Assembly (NCBI GenBank): GCA_033344895.1
Contig: JAWPMN010000001.1
Location: forward strand, 4,286,001-4,350,000
DNA: 64,000 nucleotides
DNA from: Alphaproteobacteria bacterium
Lineage (GTDB): Bacteria > Pseudomonadota > Alphaproteobacteria > UBA8366 > Aestuariispiraceae
Reading direction: 5' to 3'
The position numbers and the translations under genes are program-made. The notes under the pieces are model-generated. The model had not been told where the DNA came from, ran no database searches, and saw only the letters and a list, made by a program, of their open reading frames with translations. This document shows positions 50,249 through 58,946 of the stretch, piece after piece. Each line of letters begins with the position of its first letter. Within the stretch, counting starts at the first letter, position 1.

Positions 50249-53200
50249 TCACGCAGCAGCGCGCCTCTTCACCGAGCGCAGGAGGCCCACTAGCTCCTTC
50301 ACATCTGCTGCCTCGAAGACGCCACTGACACCCTTATCGTCCAGGTCGGTGAATGGGCTTTCGTAGAGGAACTTCGGGTCAATATAACCGCGTTCGGTCA
50401 GGTGGTTCACGATCAGGTCAATGAACTCTGTCTGGTCTGCGGTTAGGTTCTCCGCGCTTGCGAAGCGTCCCAGGGCGCGTTTAGCCGCCTCTCGGTCCAA
50501 CCCCAGCACGGACCGCAGGAAGACACCCAGGCCCTCCTCTCCGGACACCTGTGCCACTTCTTCCGGCGCTCCAACACCAGCCTCGATGAACATGCGCTGA
50601 AGCTCGTCCAGGTCTTGTGGTGTGAGCTGTTCGTCCCTCCGGATCTTCTGAAGCGTGATGTGGTCCTTCTCCGAGTCGAGGAAGTGCCGAACCTTCTGCA
50701 TGAAGCGGTTCTTGTCGGTGCCTGTGCCGATCTCCGGCAGGGTGATCGCCGTCCCCTGCCCGATCTCGTCCTCGAAGTTGGTATAGACAGGGTTCCGCTT
50801 CCCGGGATCGATCAGCTTGATCAGTAGACGCAGTCGCCGCCGAACGGTCTCCAGCATCGGGGCGGTGACGTCGGTCCAATAATCGTCGGTCAGCAGCTCC
50901 TGGATTAGAGCCATTTCCTTGGCGACCATCGGTACGTTGTCGAGATCTTCGAGCTTGTCGGCGATCTTCTGGATCCTCTTGCGGCAAGACACGATGCTGG
51001 GGTCTCCACGTAGGACGCAGAGCTGCGCCATCAGGATCAGATAGTCGAACTGCTTCGCTTCGATCTCGTCGTCCGGCATCGCGCTCGGAAGTCCCGCGAC
51101 GTGTTCGGCGAGTTCGATCCTTGCTGCCTGGTCCAGGTTGACCCAGGACGACCATTCCTGGAACTTCTCAACATGCTTCCGCTTCGGCCGGACGATGAAA
51201 TTGTCTACGGCCATCTCCGAGACCTCGTCGTGGAGCCGCTTCACGAGCGCCGTCCGTAACCCCGGAAGGTCCACAACAGGGGCCTCACCTGCCTCACCCT
51301 TGGCTGTATAGGGCGTCCCGTCTTCGGCCAGCCCTGGAGGTTTCGAGACCTCCTTGATCTGTTTCGTCTCCGCGTCGATCTGGCCGATCAGGTCCAGACG
51401 TGCCACGAAGAGTTTCTGCCCGAGCGAAGCCGGAATCGGAGCCTCCTTGGCCTCCGGGTTCTCGCCAAAGAACTCGAAGTTCTGGCAGTAGTCGAAGACC
51501 CTGAACTCGGTCTTGTGCTCACCCGGTCCAAAGATGTCGGGACAGAGCCGCGTTCCCCGGCCGATCATCTGCCAGAACTTGGTCTTGGACCGTACGATCT
51601 TGAAGAAGACGAGGTTGAGGACCTCCGGCACATCGATGCCTGTGTCCATCATGTCGACGGAGATCGCGATCTGCGGCAGCTTCTTCGGGTCGGAGAAGTC
51701 GTCGATCAGCGATTGCGCGTAGTCGACCTTGTAGTCGATCACCCTCGCGAACTGGCCGCGCAGATGCGGATAGTTGGCATCAAACCTCTCGGCGATGAAC
51801 TGGGCATGCAGAGAGTTCTTGGCGAAGATGATCGACTTGCCGAGCCGCTCCCCCTGGTCGATCTTCAGTCCCTCGCGGATCAACTGCTCCAGGACCTTGT
51901 CGACGGTATCCTGATTGAACAGCCACTTGTTGACCTCCGCGGCTTCTACGCGGTCGCGCTTCTCCGCCCCCTCCTCATCCCATTCGATGGCATCCCATTC
52001 CTCCTTCTCCTCATCGGAGAGGTCGTCATAGGAGATTCCCTGACGCTGGAACTTGAGCGGCACCGAAATCGCCTGGGGCGGGACCAGATAGCCGTCCTTG
52101 ACCGCATCATCCAGGTCATAGGCATCGGTCGGAACGCCCTTCTCCAGTTCGAACAAGGAGTAGGTGTCGCGGTCGATCTCGTCACGCGGGGTCGCCGTTA
52201 GGCCCACCAGCAGGCTGTCGAACCAGTCGAAGATCGCCCGGTACTTCCGGTAGACCGAGCGGTGGGCCTCGTCGATGATCACCAGATCGAAATGCCCGGT
52301 GCCGTAGTCTCGCGCGCCATCGTTCATCTGCTCGATCAGGCGCATCATCGTCGGATAGGTCGATACGCAGACCCTTGCGGCGGTATGGTCGTTCAGCTTG
52401 CTGTCGTGCTTCTGCAACAAGTTGGCGCTGGCGACCGCTGGCAGGTGGGTCTTGAAAGCGTTGTGCGCCTGCCGGACCAGGGCGACCCGATCAGCCAGGA
52501 ACAGCACCCGTTTCACCCAGTTCGCGCGCATCAACTGGTCGACCAGGGCGATCACCGTGCGGGTCTTCCCAGATCCGGTCGCCATGACCAGCAGCGCCTT
52601 GCGCAGGTGGTCCTTCTCAAAGCTCTCCCCTACCCGTCGGATCGCGCGGGTCTGGTAGTAGCGCCCAGCGATTTCCTCATTGATGATGACCTTGTCCAGC
52701 GACTTGCGTGTCTCTCGCCGCTGAATCAGCAGCGTCAACTCCGCCTTCTTCAGGAAGCCCTGTACCGGGCGCGGCGGATAGAAAGCGTCATCCCACAACC
52801 AATGCTCATAGCCGTTGGTGTAGAAGATGATTGGACGGCGACCGAACTGGGCCTCTAGACAGTCCGCGTAGAGTTTCGCCTGTTGCTGACCGGTCCGCGC
52901 ATCCTTCTTGGTCCGCTTCGCCTCGACGACCGCCAAAGGTTTCCCATCGTCTCCCCAGAGGACGTAATCGACGAAGCCCTCCCCGGTCCCATAGGGCATG
53001 CCCTTGACCGGAAATTCCCTGTCTCGCTCCTGGTCCAGTGGCCACCCGGCTTCCTCCAGAAGCAAGTCGATGAAACGGTCGCGTGTCTGAGCCTCGTTAT
53101 AGTCATGGGTGTCGGGCTGCGCCTGGTTGGCCTTTTTCGCCTCGGCGACTTCGCGGCGCAGGCGGTCCAGTTCCGCCTCCAGGGTCTTGCGGCTCTCCTC

Positions 53201-53734
53201 ACCCTTCAGCCGCTCCTCTTCCGCTTTCTCCAACGCGGCCTTGTGTCGTTCCAGCTCCTCGCGCTGCCGGCGGATCTGCTCCACCGTGCTGGCGGTGATG
53301 GTCAGCACCTCCTGCAACTGCCCCGGCTCGAACTGCAGCCCTGGTTTCAGCACCGTCTTGCGGCCATAGGTCCGCACCAACCAGTAACAGAGGTGGAACA
53401 GTTCGGAGACCGCCGTCACCGCATCCTGTTTGGTCGGCGCCTTCCCGGCATGCGCGCCCTTGTTCCCCAGGTCCTTGACGATCTTGGCCTTGGTGAACAG
53501 TGCCTGCCCCACCAGCTTGCGGAAACTCGCCTCATGGATCAGGGCGGATAGGGTCGTCTGGTACGGCGTCTTCAGCGATCGGTCGGCCCGATAGAGCCAC
53601 TCGACCATCGCCTCCAGCGTCACCCGCGCGTTGAAACACGCCCCCCGGGGATCCGACAGCGCGAACCGCTCCGCCATCTCGGCGGTCTTATGCAGGCTCG
53701 CGAACTCGGTCTCCAGGAAGGCGAATTGCGACAC
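50249..53734 (-). CDS. hsdR: Type I restriction enzyme R subunit HsdR, with N-terminal DUF4145 domain
   Basis: 1161 residues. An N-terminal DUF4145-like domain (about 10-140), a coiled coil (150-210), then the nuclease domain with PD-(D/E)XK residues (GFVDYVLWGDDGKPLAVVEAKR), a DEAD/DEAH motor (Walker A MATGSGKTRT, DEAH VIIDEAHRS, TPRDE) and the second helicase lobe (MMDTGIDVP, QMIGRGTRL). It translocates and cuts unmethylated DNA with HsdM and HsdS. It ends 210 bp inside the island. The start is 3 bp after the hsdS stop. Confidence 0.93.
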   Translation of the reverse strand: MSQFAFLETEFASLHKTAEMAERFALSDPRGACFNARVTLEAMVEWLYRADRSLKTPYQTTLSALIHEASFRKLVGQALFTKAKIVKDLGNKGAHAGKAPTKQDAVTAVSELFHLCYWLVRTYGRKTVLKPGLQFEPGQLQEVLTITASTVEQIRRQREELERHKAALEKAEEERLKGEESRKTLEAELDRLRREVAEAKKANQAQPDTHDYNEAQTRDRFIDLLLEEAGWPLDQERDREFPVKGMPYGTGEGFVDYVLWGDDGKPLAVVEAKRTKKDARTGQQQAKLYADCLEAQFGRRPIIFYTNGYEHWLWDDAFYPPRPVQGFLKKAELTLLIQRRETRKSLDKVIINEEIAGRYYQTRAIRRVGESFEKDHLRKALLVMATGSGKTRTVIALVDQLMRANWVKRVLFLADRVALVRQAHNAFKTHLPAVASANLLQKHDSKLNDHTAARVCVSTYPTMMRLIEQMNDGARDYGTGHFDLVIIDEAHRSVYRKYRAIFDWFDSLLVGLTATPRDEIDRDTYSLFELEKGVPTDAYDLDDAVKDGYLVPPQAISVPLKFQRQGISYDDLSDEEKEEWDAIEWDEEGAEKRDRVEAAEVNKWLFNQDTVDKVLEQLIREGLKIDQGERLGKSIIFAKNSLHAQFIAERFDANYPHLRGQFARVIDYKVDYAQSLIDDFSDPKKLPQIAISVDMMDTGIDVPEVLNLVFFKIVRSKTKFWQMIGRGTRLCPDIFGPGEHKTEFRVFDYCQNFEFFGENPEAKEAPIPASLGQKLFVARLDLIGQIDAETKQIKEVSKPPGLAEDGTPYTAKGEAGEAPVVDLPGLRTALVKRLHDEVSEMAVDNFIVRPKRKHVEKFQEWSSWVNLDQAARIELAEHVAGLPSAMPDDEIEAKQFDYLILMAQLCVLRGDPSIVSCRKRIQKIADKLEDLDNVPMVAKEMALIQELLTDDYWTDVTAPMLETVRRRLRLLIKLIDPGKRNPVYTNFEDEIGQGTAITLPEIGTGTDKNRFMQKVRHFLDSEKDHITLQKIRRDEQLTPQDLDELQRMFIEAGVGAPEEVAQVSGEEGLGVFLRSVLGLDREAAKRALGRFASAENLTADQTEFIDLIVNHLTERGYIDPKFLYESPFTDLDDKGVSGVFEAADVKELVGLLRSVKRRAAA

Positions 53735-53737
53735 GGC

Positions 53738-54904
53738 TCAAAGCTCCTCAGCGAAGGCGCGCTGTTGGAGGGAGGCGAAGAGCAACTCCGTCCGGGTCAA
53801 GGCTGCAGCTTGGTGTCCTGCTGCTACGCGAAGCGCTTCCTTGTGCCGAACGAATTCGTCTTGCACCTCTAGTGGGGGAACCGGAACCTCGAACGAACGA
53901 AGTCCCTTTAAGGTCACCGTTTTCTGCGCAATCCCAGTCGCCACGCGATCCGCTTGCACCCTAAGGAGGGGTGTTTCCAGGCATTCGACAAGGAAGTCCG
54001 AACGGACAAGCGCGGGGTCAGGTTTGATGTGAGCGACGTGTCGTTGGAAGACGAAACTCTCGTCCGTCACAATTTTTGCTGCGTTGCCGTACGAACCAAC
54101 TGAGGTGTACAGCACGTCATCTCGCTCGATCGGGGTGCTCTTTGTGAGCTTACGATACTCGTCCCTATCTACGAACTTGGACGTCTCCAGCGAAATCTTC
54201 TGCCCTTTGATATTGCTCACGAATATAAAGGGAACACCTTCAGATGCCCATTTCGGGGATTGATGAGTCCCGTCAGTGATCTTTCGACAAACGTGCTCAA
54301 GTTTCCGGGTTTCATACCTCCAACCAGCCGCTTCGGAGAACATCTCGTGGAAGATGGATTGGCTGAGGGTGTTGAGGCGGTCGATGGCCTGTTGGCGCAG
54401 GCGGCGCAGCGCATCCGCCTTGTCCAGAATCGCCGCGATGCGTTTTTGCTCGTCGAGTGCAGGGAGCGGAATCTGAAGTGCCTTTAGTTTGGACGCATTC
54501 ACGCCTGGCTGTGCCGCCCCTTGCGCCTGTTTTTTCACCTGTCTCCAATACTCGGGCGACCGAAAGAAATGTGCCAGATATCCTGAATCGACCTGACTAC
54601 TAGGCCGAACGCGAATTAGATATGAAGCGAAGACACTACCCTCGGGACATAGCCTTATCAGGTAGCTTTTTCCTGTCGTGGCCCCAGTTCGCGCAAAGAC
54701 AATATCCCCTGGAGCTAGGCGAGCTTCAGTTAAACCCTTAGCCGAAGCATCGCAAAATGGGACTGACGACCAGTCGACATGGTCCTCCTGTATATCCGTA
54801 ATCCGAAGAAACTTCGGCCCGTCTGGTTCTTCAGTAGCTGAAGCCGTGACCCCGTAGGAGATATCTGACGAGATCTCACTCAGTTGGACCGTAGGCCACC
54901 TCAT
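53738..54904 (-). CDS. hsdS: Type I restriction specificity subunit HsdS
   Basis: 388 residues with two target-recognition domains (about 1-150 and 195-340), each followed by a conserved helical repeat (LPALDEQKRIAAILDKADALRR at about 150-172; VPPLEVQDEFVRHKEALRV near 350). It sets the DNA sequence methylated and cut. It overlaps hsdM by 4 bp. The target-recognition domains have lower GC character and no recognisable close family from reading, as is usual for HsdS. Confidence 0.9.
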   Translation of the reverse strand: MRWPTVQLSEISSDISYGVTASATEEPDGPKFLRITDIQEDHVDWSSVPFCDASAKGLTEARLAPGDIVFARTGATTGKSYLIRLCPEGSVFASYLIRVRPSSQVDSGYLAHFFRSPEYWRQVKKQAQGAAQPGVNASKLKALQIPLPALDEQKRIAAILDKADALRRLRQQAIDRLNTLSQSIFHEMFSEAAGWRYETRKLEHVCRKITDGTHQSPKWASEGVPFIFVSNIKGQKISLETSKFVDRDEYRKLTKSTPIERDDVLYTSVGSYGNAAKIVTDESFVFQRHVAHIKPDPALVRSDFLVECLETPLLRVQADRVATGIAQKTVTLKGLRSFEVPVPPLEVQDEFVRHKEALRVAAGHQAAALTRTELLFASLQQRAFAEEL

Positions 54905-56442
54905 CCCAACATGTCCTCCAACTCAGAGAGACCCTTGGTGATCTCGTCCTCAATCTTGCGCAGGTCGGCGATGATCTCCTCTGGCGGCGGGTACTCGACC
55001 GCTTCGTGTTCGATCTCCTGATAGCGACCCAAGGACAGGTCATACGCCCCGCCATCGGCGATCTCGGACTTCGGGACACAGAAGCTTTGGGCGGTGCGGG
55101 GGCGGTCGCGTTCGGTGGTCTCACGCGCCTGCCAGCGGGCCAGGACGTCCGGCAGGTTGTTCCATTCTGCCTCGGCATCGGACAGCGGCTCCTTCGGGAC
55201 CGGTCCCTGTTTCTCCAGCGGGACCTTGTCGGTGCGCTTGTCGTCCAGCGACAGGCCGTCCTGAAGCACGTTATAGAACCAGACGTGATCGGTACCGCCG
55301 ACTCCGGTCTTGGTGAACAACAGAATCGCGGTCGACACCCCGGCATAGGGACGGAAGACGCCTGACGGCAGCTTGATCACCGCATCGAGCTTGTGGTCCT
55401 CCACCAGTGTCTTGCGGATCACCTTGTGAGCCTTGGAGGAGCCAAAGAGCACGCCGTCCGGAACGATCACCGCCGCCCGTCCGCCGATCTTCAGCAGGCG
55501 CAGGAAGAGCGCCAGGAAGAGCAGTTCCGTCTTCTTGGTCTTGACCAGCTTCTGCAGGTCCTTGGCCGTCGCCTCATAGTCAAGGGAACCGGCGAAGGGA
55601 GGGTTGGCCAGGATCAGGGAATAGCCGTCCTTGTCCTCCCCGTGCAGTTCCCCCAGGCTGTCTCGGTAGGAGACATCGGCACTGTCGACCCCGTGCAGGA
55701 TCATATTCATCGCGCCGATCCGCAGCATAGTGGGATCGAAATCGAAGCCGTGGAACATACCCTCGTTGAAATGCTTGCGCTGGGCATCGGTCCAGCCGTG
55801 CGCCGGGTAGGTGTCGCGTAGATACTCTCCGACCGCGACCAGGAAGCCACAGGTTCCCGCTGCCGGGTCACAGACCGTGTCGGACAGGGTCGGGGCGGTA
55901 AGTTCGACCATCAGCCGGATGATGTGGCGTGGCGTGCGGAACTGGCCGTTCTGACCGGCGCTCGCGATCTTGCCCAACATGTATTCGTAGACATCGCCCT
56001 TGGTATCGCGGTCCTCCATCTGGATTTCGTCCAGCATGTCGACCGTCTTGGCCAAAAGCGCCGGGTTGGAGAAGCCCAGCCGTGCGTCCCTCATGTGCGC
56101 ACCGTAACTAGACCCCTTCTCCCCGAGGTCCCTCAGGAATGGGAAGACCCGCTCATCGACCACCTGCATCATTTCTCGGGGTTCGAAGTGCTTGAAGCGG
56201 GACCAGCGTAGATCCGACCAGGGACGCCCCTGCTCATCCTCCCCTTCCGGGAAGATCTGCCGCTCCAGCGGCTCCCCCAGCATCTCCGCCTTGTGTTCCG
56301 CCAGGGTCTGCAGGTCATCCAGCCGCTTGATGAACAACAGGTAGGTGATCTGCTCGATCACTGAGAGCGGGTTCGACACCCCGCCCGACCAGAAGGCATT
56401 CCAGATCCTGTCGATCTGACTGCGGATTTCCCCTGTGATCAT
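54901..56442 (-). CDS. hsdM: Type I restriction-modification methyltransferase HsdM
   Basis: 513 residues, normal length. The N-terminal HsdM helical domain (about 5-140) precedes an N6-adenine methyltransferase domain with motif I (DPAAGTCGFLVA) and motif IV (LANPPFAGSLD). It modifies the HsdS target. It is the first gene of hsdM-hsdS-hsdR. The order M-S-R with overlaps is a complete system. Confidence 0.94.
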   Translation of the reverse strand: MITGEIRSQIDRIWNAFWSGGVSNPLSVIEQITYLLFIKRLDDLQTLAEHKAEMLGEPLERQIFPEGEDEQGRPWSDLRWSRFKHFEPREMMQVVDERVFPFLRDLGEKGSSYGAHMRDARLGFSNPALLAKTVDMLDEIQMEDRDTKGDVYEYMLGKIASAGQNGQFRTPRHIIRLMVELTAPTLSDTVCDPAAGTCGFLVAVGEYLRDTYPAHGWTDAQRKHFNEGMFHGFDFDPTMLRIGAMNMILHGVDSADVSYRDSLGELHGEDKDGYSLILANPPFAGSLDYEATAKDLQKLVKTKKTELLFLALFLRLLKIGGRAAVIVPDGVLFGSSKAHKVIRKTLVEDHKLDAVIKLPSGVFRPYAGVSTAILLFTKTGVGGTDHVWFYNVLQDGLSLDDKRTDKVPLEKQGPVPKEPLSDAEAEWNNLPDVLARWQARETTERDRPRTAQSFCVPKSEIADGGAYDLSLGRYQEIEHEAVEYPPPEEIIADLRKIEDEITKGLSELEDMLG

Positions 56443-56930
56443 TCTCGCCTACCCTCACTGTCGCTGGATCTATCCACCGACACCCACCATGACTCCAACC
56501 CTAGCGTCCAGCAGGAACGAACCGCAACTGTTTAGGGCGACTGGAAACGCTCTTTAGACCATGGGGTGTGATATCGGACATGGCTGACCATCATCATCGA
56601 GACCCGGCACCTCATGGTCCAAAGGTGTCCCCAGAGGTTCCCCCCTCAAGATCACCTGTCGGTGTCCTCTGGTTCCCCTTTGGTTTATCCACCAGTGTGT
56701 CTACTGGTGTCCCTACTGGTTACTCTACTAGTGTCCCTTCTAGTTACACTACTAGTGTCTCTACTGGTGTCCCTCTACCGTTCCCCTCTTCCATAATTCC
56801 TACGTACACCAGCCCTCCATCTGCTGTATCCCGTAGTGTCCCCCCAGCCTTCCCCTGTTAGTGCAACCTAATTCCCGGGTACTAGATATTGGGGTCTTTC
56901 CCGATCCCGGGTCTGCCAGTTCAGGTCCGA
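56443..56930. other. 488-bp gap holding degenerate 12-bp tandem repeats
   Basis: No gene is supported here. The hsdM promoter is probably at the left. Between 56656 and 56786 the sequence is a degenerate tandem repeat (listed separately). Reading frames across it are open only because the 12-bp period keeps three frames free of stops. Confidence 0.6.
56656..56786. repeat. 12-bp degenerate tandem repeat with ACTRGT cores
   Basis: From 56703 the units run ACTGGTGTCCCT, ACTGGTTACTCT, ACTAGTGTCCCT, TCTAGTTACACT, ACTAGTGTCTCT, ACTGGTGTCCCT, with degenerate copies before and after (TCTGGTTCCCCT, ACCAGTGTGTCT). The core ACTAGT or ACTGGT recurs every 12 bases. Composition differs sharply from the flanking genes. 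It may be a protein-binding array or a replication-type or recombination-type iteron; function unknown. Confidence 0.85.
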
Positions 56931-57299
56931 TCACACGGGGTCGAGATACACGATCATCCGAACACCGGTACGACCAGCTCTTTTCTCGTGTTCCTGGATT
57001 GTCTTCAGATCCGTCGTCGATCCCGATGTCTTGAACATACCGGCGTAGCGCCAATCATCCGGTCGGTGCTTCAAGAACACCGGGAGAGGGTCGCGTTTCT
57101 TCGATAGTTTCCGGCCGGTTTCGAGAACCTGGGGGCCACTCCCGACAAGAACAACGCGGGGTGCCTCCGGATTGTCATCGTGACGGAGACAGACGCAGAC
57201 GATCTCGCCTCCAACAGTCGGTAGGTAGGCCTGCATACTTCCACCAATGGCATTGTGGATGTCCCGACGTGTGTAACTCTTCCCGATCTCGAACGGCAT
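56931..57299 (-). CDS. Unknown small protein of the R-M island, possible PUA/SRA-like fold
   Basis: 122 residues. I do not recognise it with certainty. The N-terminus FEIGKSYTRRDIHNAIGG, the centre GSGPQVLETGRKL and the segment PVFLKHRPDDWRYAGMFK give a pattern of a Y-R-R-D-I start and a W-R-Y-x-G turn, seen in DNA-interaction domains found with restriction genes. It is soluble with no membrane segment. The ATG at 57299 has GGGAG 7 bases upstream. It lies between hsdM and the serine recombinase on the same strand and could be part of the defence cargo. Confidence 0.65.
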   Translation of the reverse strand: MPFEIGKSYTRRDIHNAIGGSMQAYLPTVGGEIVCVCLRHDDNPEAPRVVLVGSGPQVLETGRKLSKKRDPLPVFLKHRPDDWRYAGMFKTSGSTTDLKTIQEHEKRAGRTGVRMIVYLDPV

Positions 57300-57416
57300 G
57301 GTGTTCTCCCAATTTTCCAGGATGAAATCGATACGGGAATTCGACGAGAAACGGCAAGCAAATCGTGCAACCCCACTTGCACCGATCCCACCGACCGCCT
57401 GACCGGAACAGTCCGG

Positions 57417-58076
57417 CTAATCCGCAAGGCGATCCAGCAATCGTTTCACCTGCTGCGCCTGCCAGCGTCCACCACGCGCAGTCGGGATCCTGGCCGTGTT
57501 CAGAGCGTCCGCGATCTCCCGGAGGCTGCCTCCTTTCTCACGCAGCGGCACTACAATGCCCTGCAGATCCCTGGCCCGCTCGTCAGCCTGTGCCTTCAGG
57601 ACGACGTTCCGCTTCATGGTCTTGTCCCGCAAGCCGCCCAGCCGTGTTCCACGTGCCTTCGCTTGCTGGAGCGCCGCCTTGGTACGCTGAGAGATGAAGT
57701 CCCGCTCTTGTTCTGCCAGCACCGCATAGATCTGGAGCTGCAGCTTGTCGGCGTAGGGCATGGACGCAACCTTGAACTGGAGTCGCTTGTCCTTCATCAG
57801 TCCGGTGATGTAGTGGACGTCTCGGCTGAGCCGGTCGAGCTTGGCGACCAGCAAGACCGCTCCCTCCTTCTTCGCCAGAGCGATGGCCTTCCCCAACTCA
57901 GGGCGGGTGTCGTCGCTGCCGCTCTGTACCTCGATGAACTCGCCCAGGACCTCCCAAGGCTCCTCGCTGTAGCTGTCCAGGAAGAGCGCTATGTCCCGCT
58001 CCTGCGCCTCCAGTCCCAGACCGCTGCGCCCCTGCTCCTTCGTGCTCACCCGCTTGTAGGTCACGTATCGGATCAC
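57417..58076 (-). CDS. Serine recombinase (resolvase/invertase family)
   Basis: 219 residues. The catalytic domain begins YVTYKRVSTKEQG with nucleophile Ser11; Arg residues in LVAKLDRLSRDV and the helix AEQERDFISQRTKAALQQAKARG complete the family core. A C-terminal helix-turn-helix is likely (SLREIADALNTARIPTARGG). The GTG start at 58076 is chosen because GGAGG lies 7 bases before it; a longer ATG reading would put that site inside. It may resolve, invert or move DNA within the island. No second specificity cassette is visible, so hsdS inversion is not supported. Confidence 0.9.
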   Translation of the reverse strand: MIRYVTYKRVSTKEQGRSGLGLEAQERDIALFLDSYSEEPWEVLGEFIEVQSGSDDTRPELGKAIALAKKEGAVLLVAKLDRLSRDVHYITGLMKDKRLQFKVASMPYADKLQLQIYAVLAEQERDFISQRTKAALQQAKARGTRLGGLRDKTMKRNVVLKAQADERARDLQGIVVPLREKGGSLREIADALNTARIPTARGGRWQAQQVKRLLDRLAD

Positions 58077-58449
58077 TTCGTTGCCTCCATGCGTCACATC
58101 CACAACGGATAACCACATGGAGTCTGCCGTCACCAATGTCAACGTTCGTTGTGCATGTTACGATGCGCTCGATCATGTTGCTGTTGCAGCGATATCCGTT
58201 GCGCCTGAATTCCAGACGCCGGAAAGCTCACACCAGAAAATTCAAAGGGTTAAGAACGCAGAGTAAGAACATCCGCCCGCATTACCCCCTAGCTCACCGT
58301 CCGACAACACCCCGCCCGGGGGGACCGCACGCCAGCTACTAGATTGATACCGCCTCAGATTTTTACGGCAAACATCCACAGGGTATTGACCAGAAAAACC
58401 CTCATTTGCTGTATTCAATAGGTAGCACCACCCAAGAAAGGAGGTATTT
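58077..58449. other. 373-bp gap between the divergent recombinase and small membrane protein genes
   Basis: Nothing coding is supported. It must hold the divergent promoters; TTGACA occurs on the minus strand at 58142-58137 as a possible -35 for the recombinase. The stretch 58370-58430 is AT-rich and leads into an exceptionally good ribosome site for the 58450 gene. Confidence 0.45.
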
Positions 58450-58737
58450 GTGGGGGAACTCGGATACATTCTTGGAACGATTATTGCGAAGTCCCTGTCT
58501 GTTGCGGGATTCGGTTCGCTAATTGGCGGGTTACTGCTTCCAAACCGGTGGGCCGCAATAGCGATTGGTATCTTCTGCGGACTCGTCGATACGGCGCTCC
58601 TTCACTTCAGCAAACCGACTGGGGCGAGCATCTTCTCGCTGGCAGTCGCCGTTGTTGTGGGGATTGTATGGGCGATATTGGGTTACTCGATAGGACGCCT
58701 TGTTCGAAGGAGATCCAGTCGCTCTCGCGAGACATAA
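58450..58737 (+). CDS. Small membrane protein, unknown function
   Basis: 95 residues starting with GTG (MGELGYILGT). AAGGAGGT, near perfect, sits 6 bases upstream, which strongly supports the start. Three hydrophobic segments (about 5-30, 33-52 and 60-84) end in a basic tail (RLVRRRSSRSRET), so it is an inner-membrane protein with the tail inside. No family is recognised. It is the only plus-strand gene of the island. Its location beside R-M genes suggests a possible defence or immunity role, which is inference only. Confidence 0.72.
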   Translation: MGELGYILGTIIAKSLSVAGFGSLIGGLLLPNRWAAIAIGIFCGLVDTALLHFSKPTGASIFSLAVAVVVGIVWAILGYSIGRLVRRRSSRSRET

Positions 58738-58914
58738 CTAACTGGGTTTGGCGCTGCTTGCCTATCGCTTAACCAGCATATTGACCGCGTGCAGCCCCCG
58801 GCAGTGCTCGAAGGCAAGTCGTAGGGTCGCGAGACTTCCCTGCAGCGCGTGCCGTTCCATGCATGACAGCAGGCAGCGCCAAGTTCACCCCGGCTTGATC
58901 TAAGAACTCGCGTT

Positions 58915-58946
58915 TGACCCGCCTTACGGGATCGTAGAGCGGGTCA
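58915..58946 (-). terminator. Hairpin at the integrase stop
   Basis: TGACCCGC (58915-58922) and GCGGGTCA (58939-58946) form a perfect 8-bp stem overlapping the integrase stop codon. No strong T-run follows, so it is a possible weak terminator. Confidence 0.4.

Noticed and set aside
56568-56861. 97-codon frame through the 12-bp array
   Set aside because: Its Ser-Thr-Val periodicity is only the repeat read in frame; no ribosome site and no family. Other frames are open too.
53738-58076. hsdS phase variation by the nearby serine recombinase
   Set aside because: Only one hsdS is present and no inverted partial copy of it was seen in the window.
57255-58112. 285-codon plus frame opposite the serine recombinase
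   Set aside because: Antisense to a gene with an intact catalytic motif and ribosome site.
58242-58469. 75-codon minus frame upstream of the small membrane protein gene
   Set aside because: Overlaps the start and ribosome site of the 58450 gene and lacks its own.
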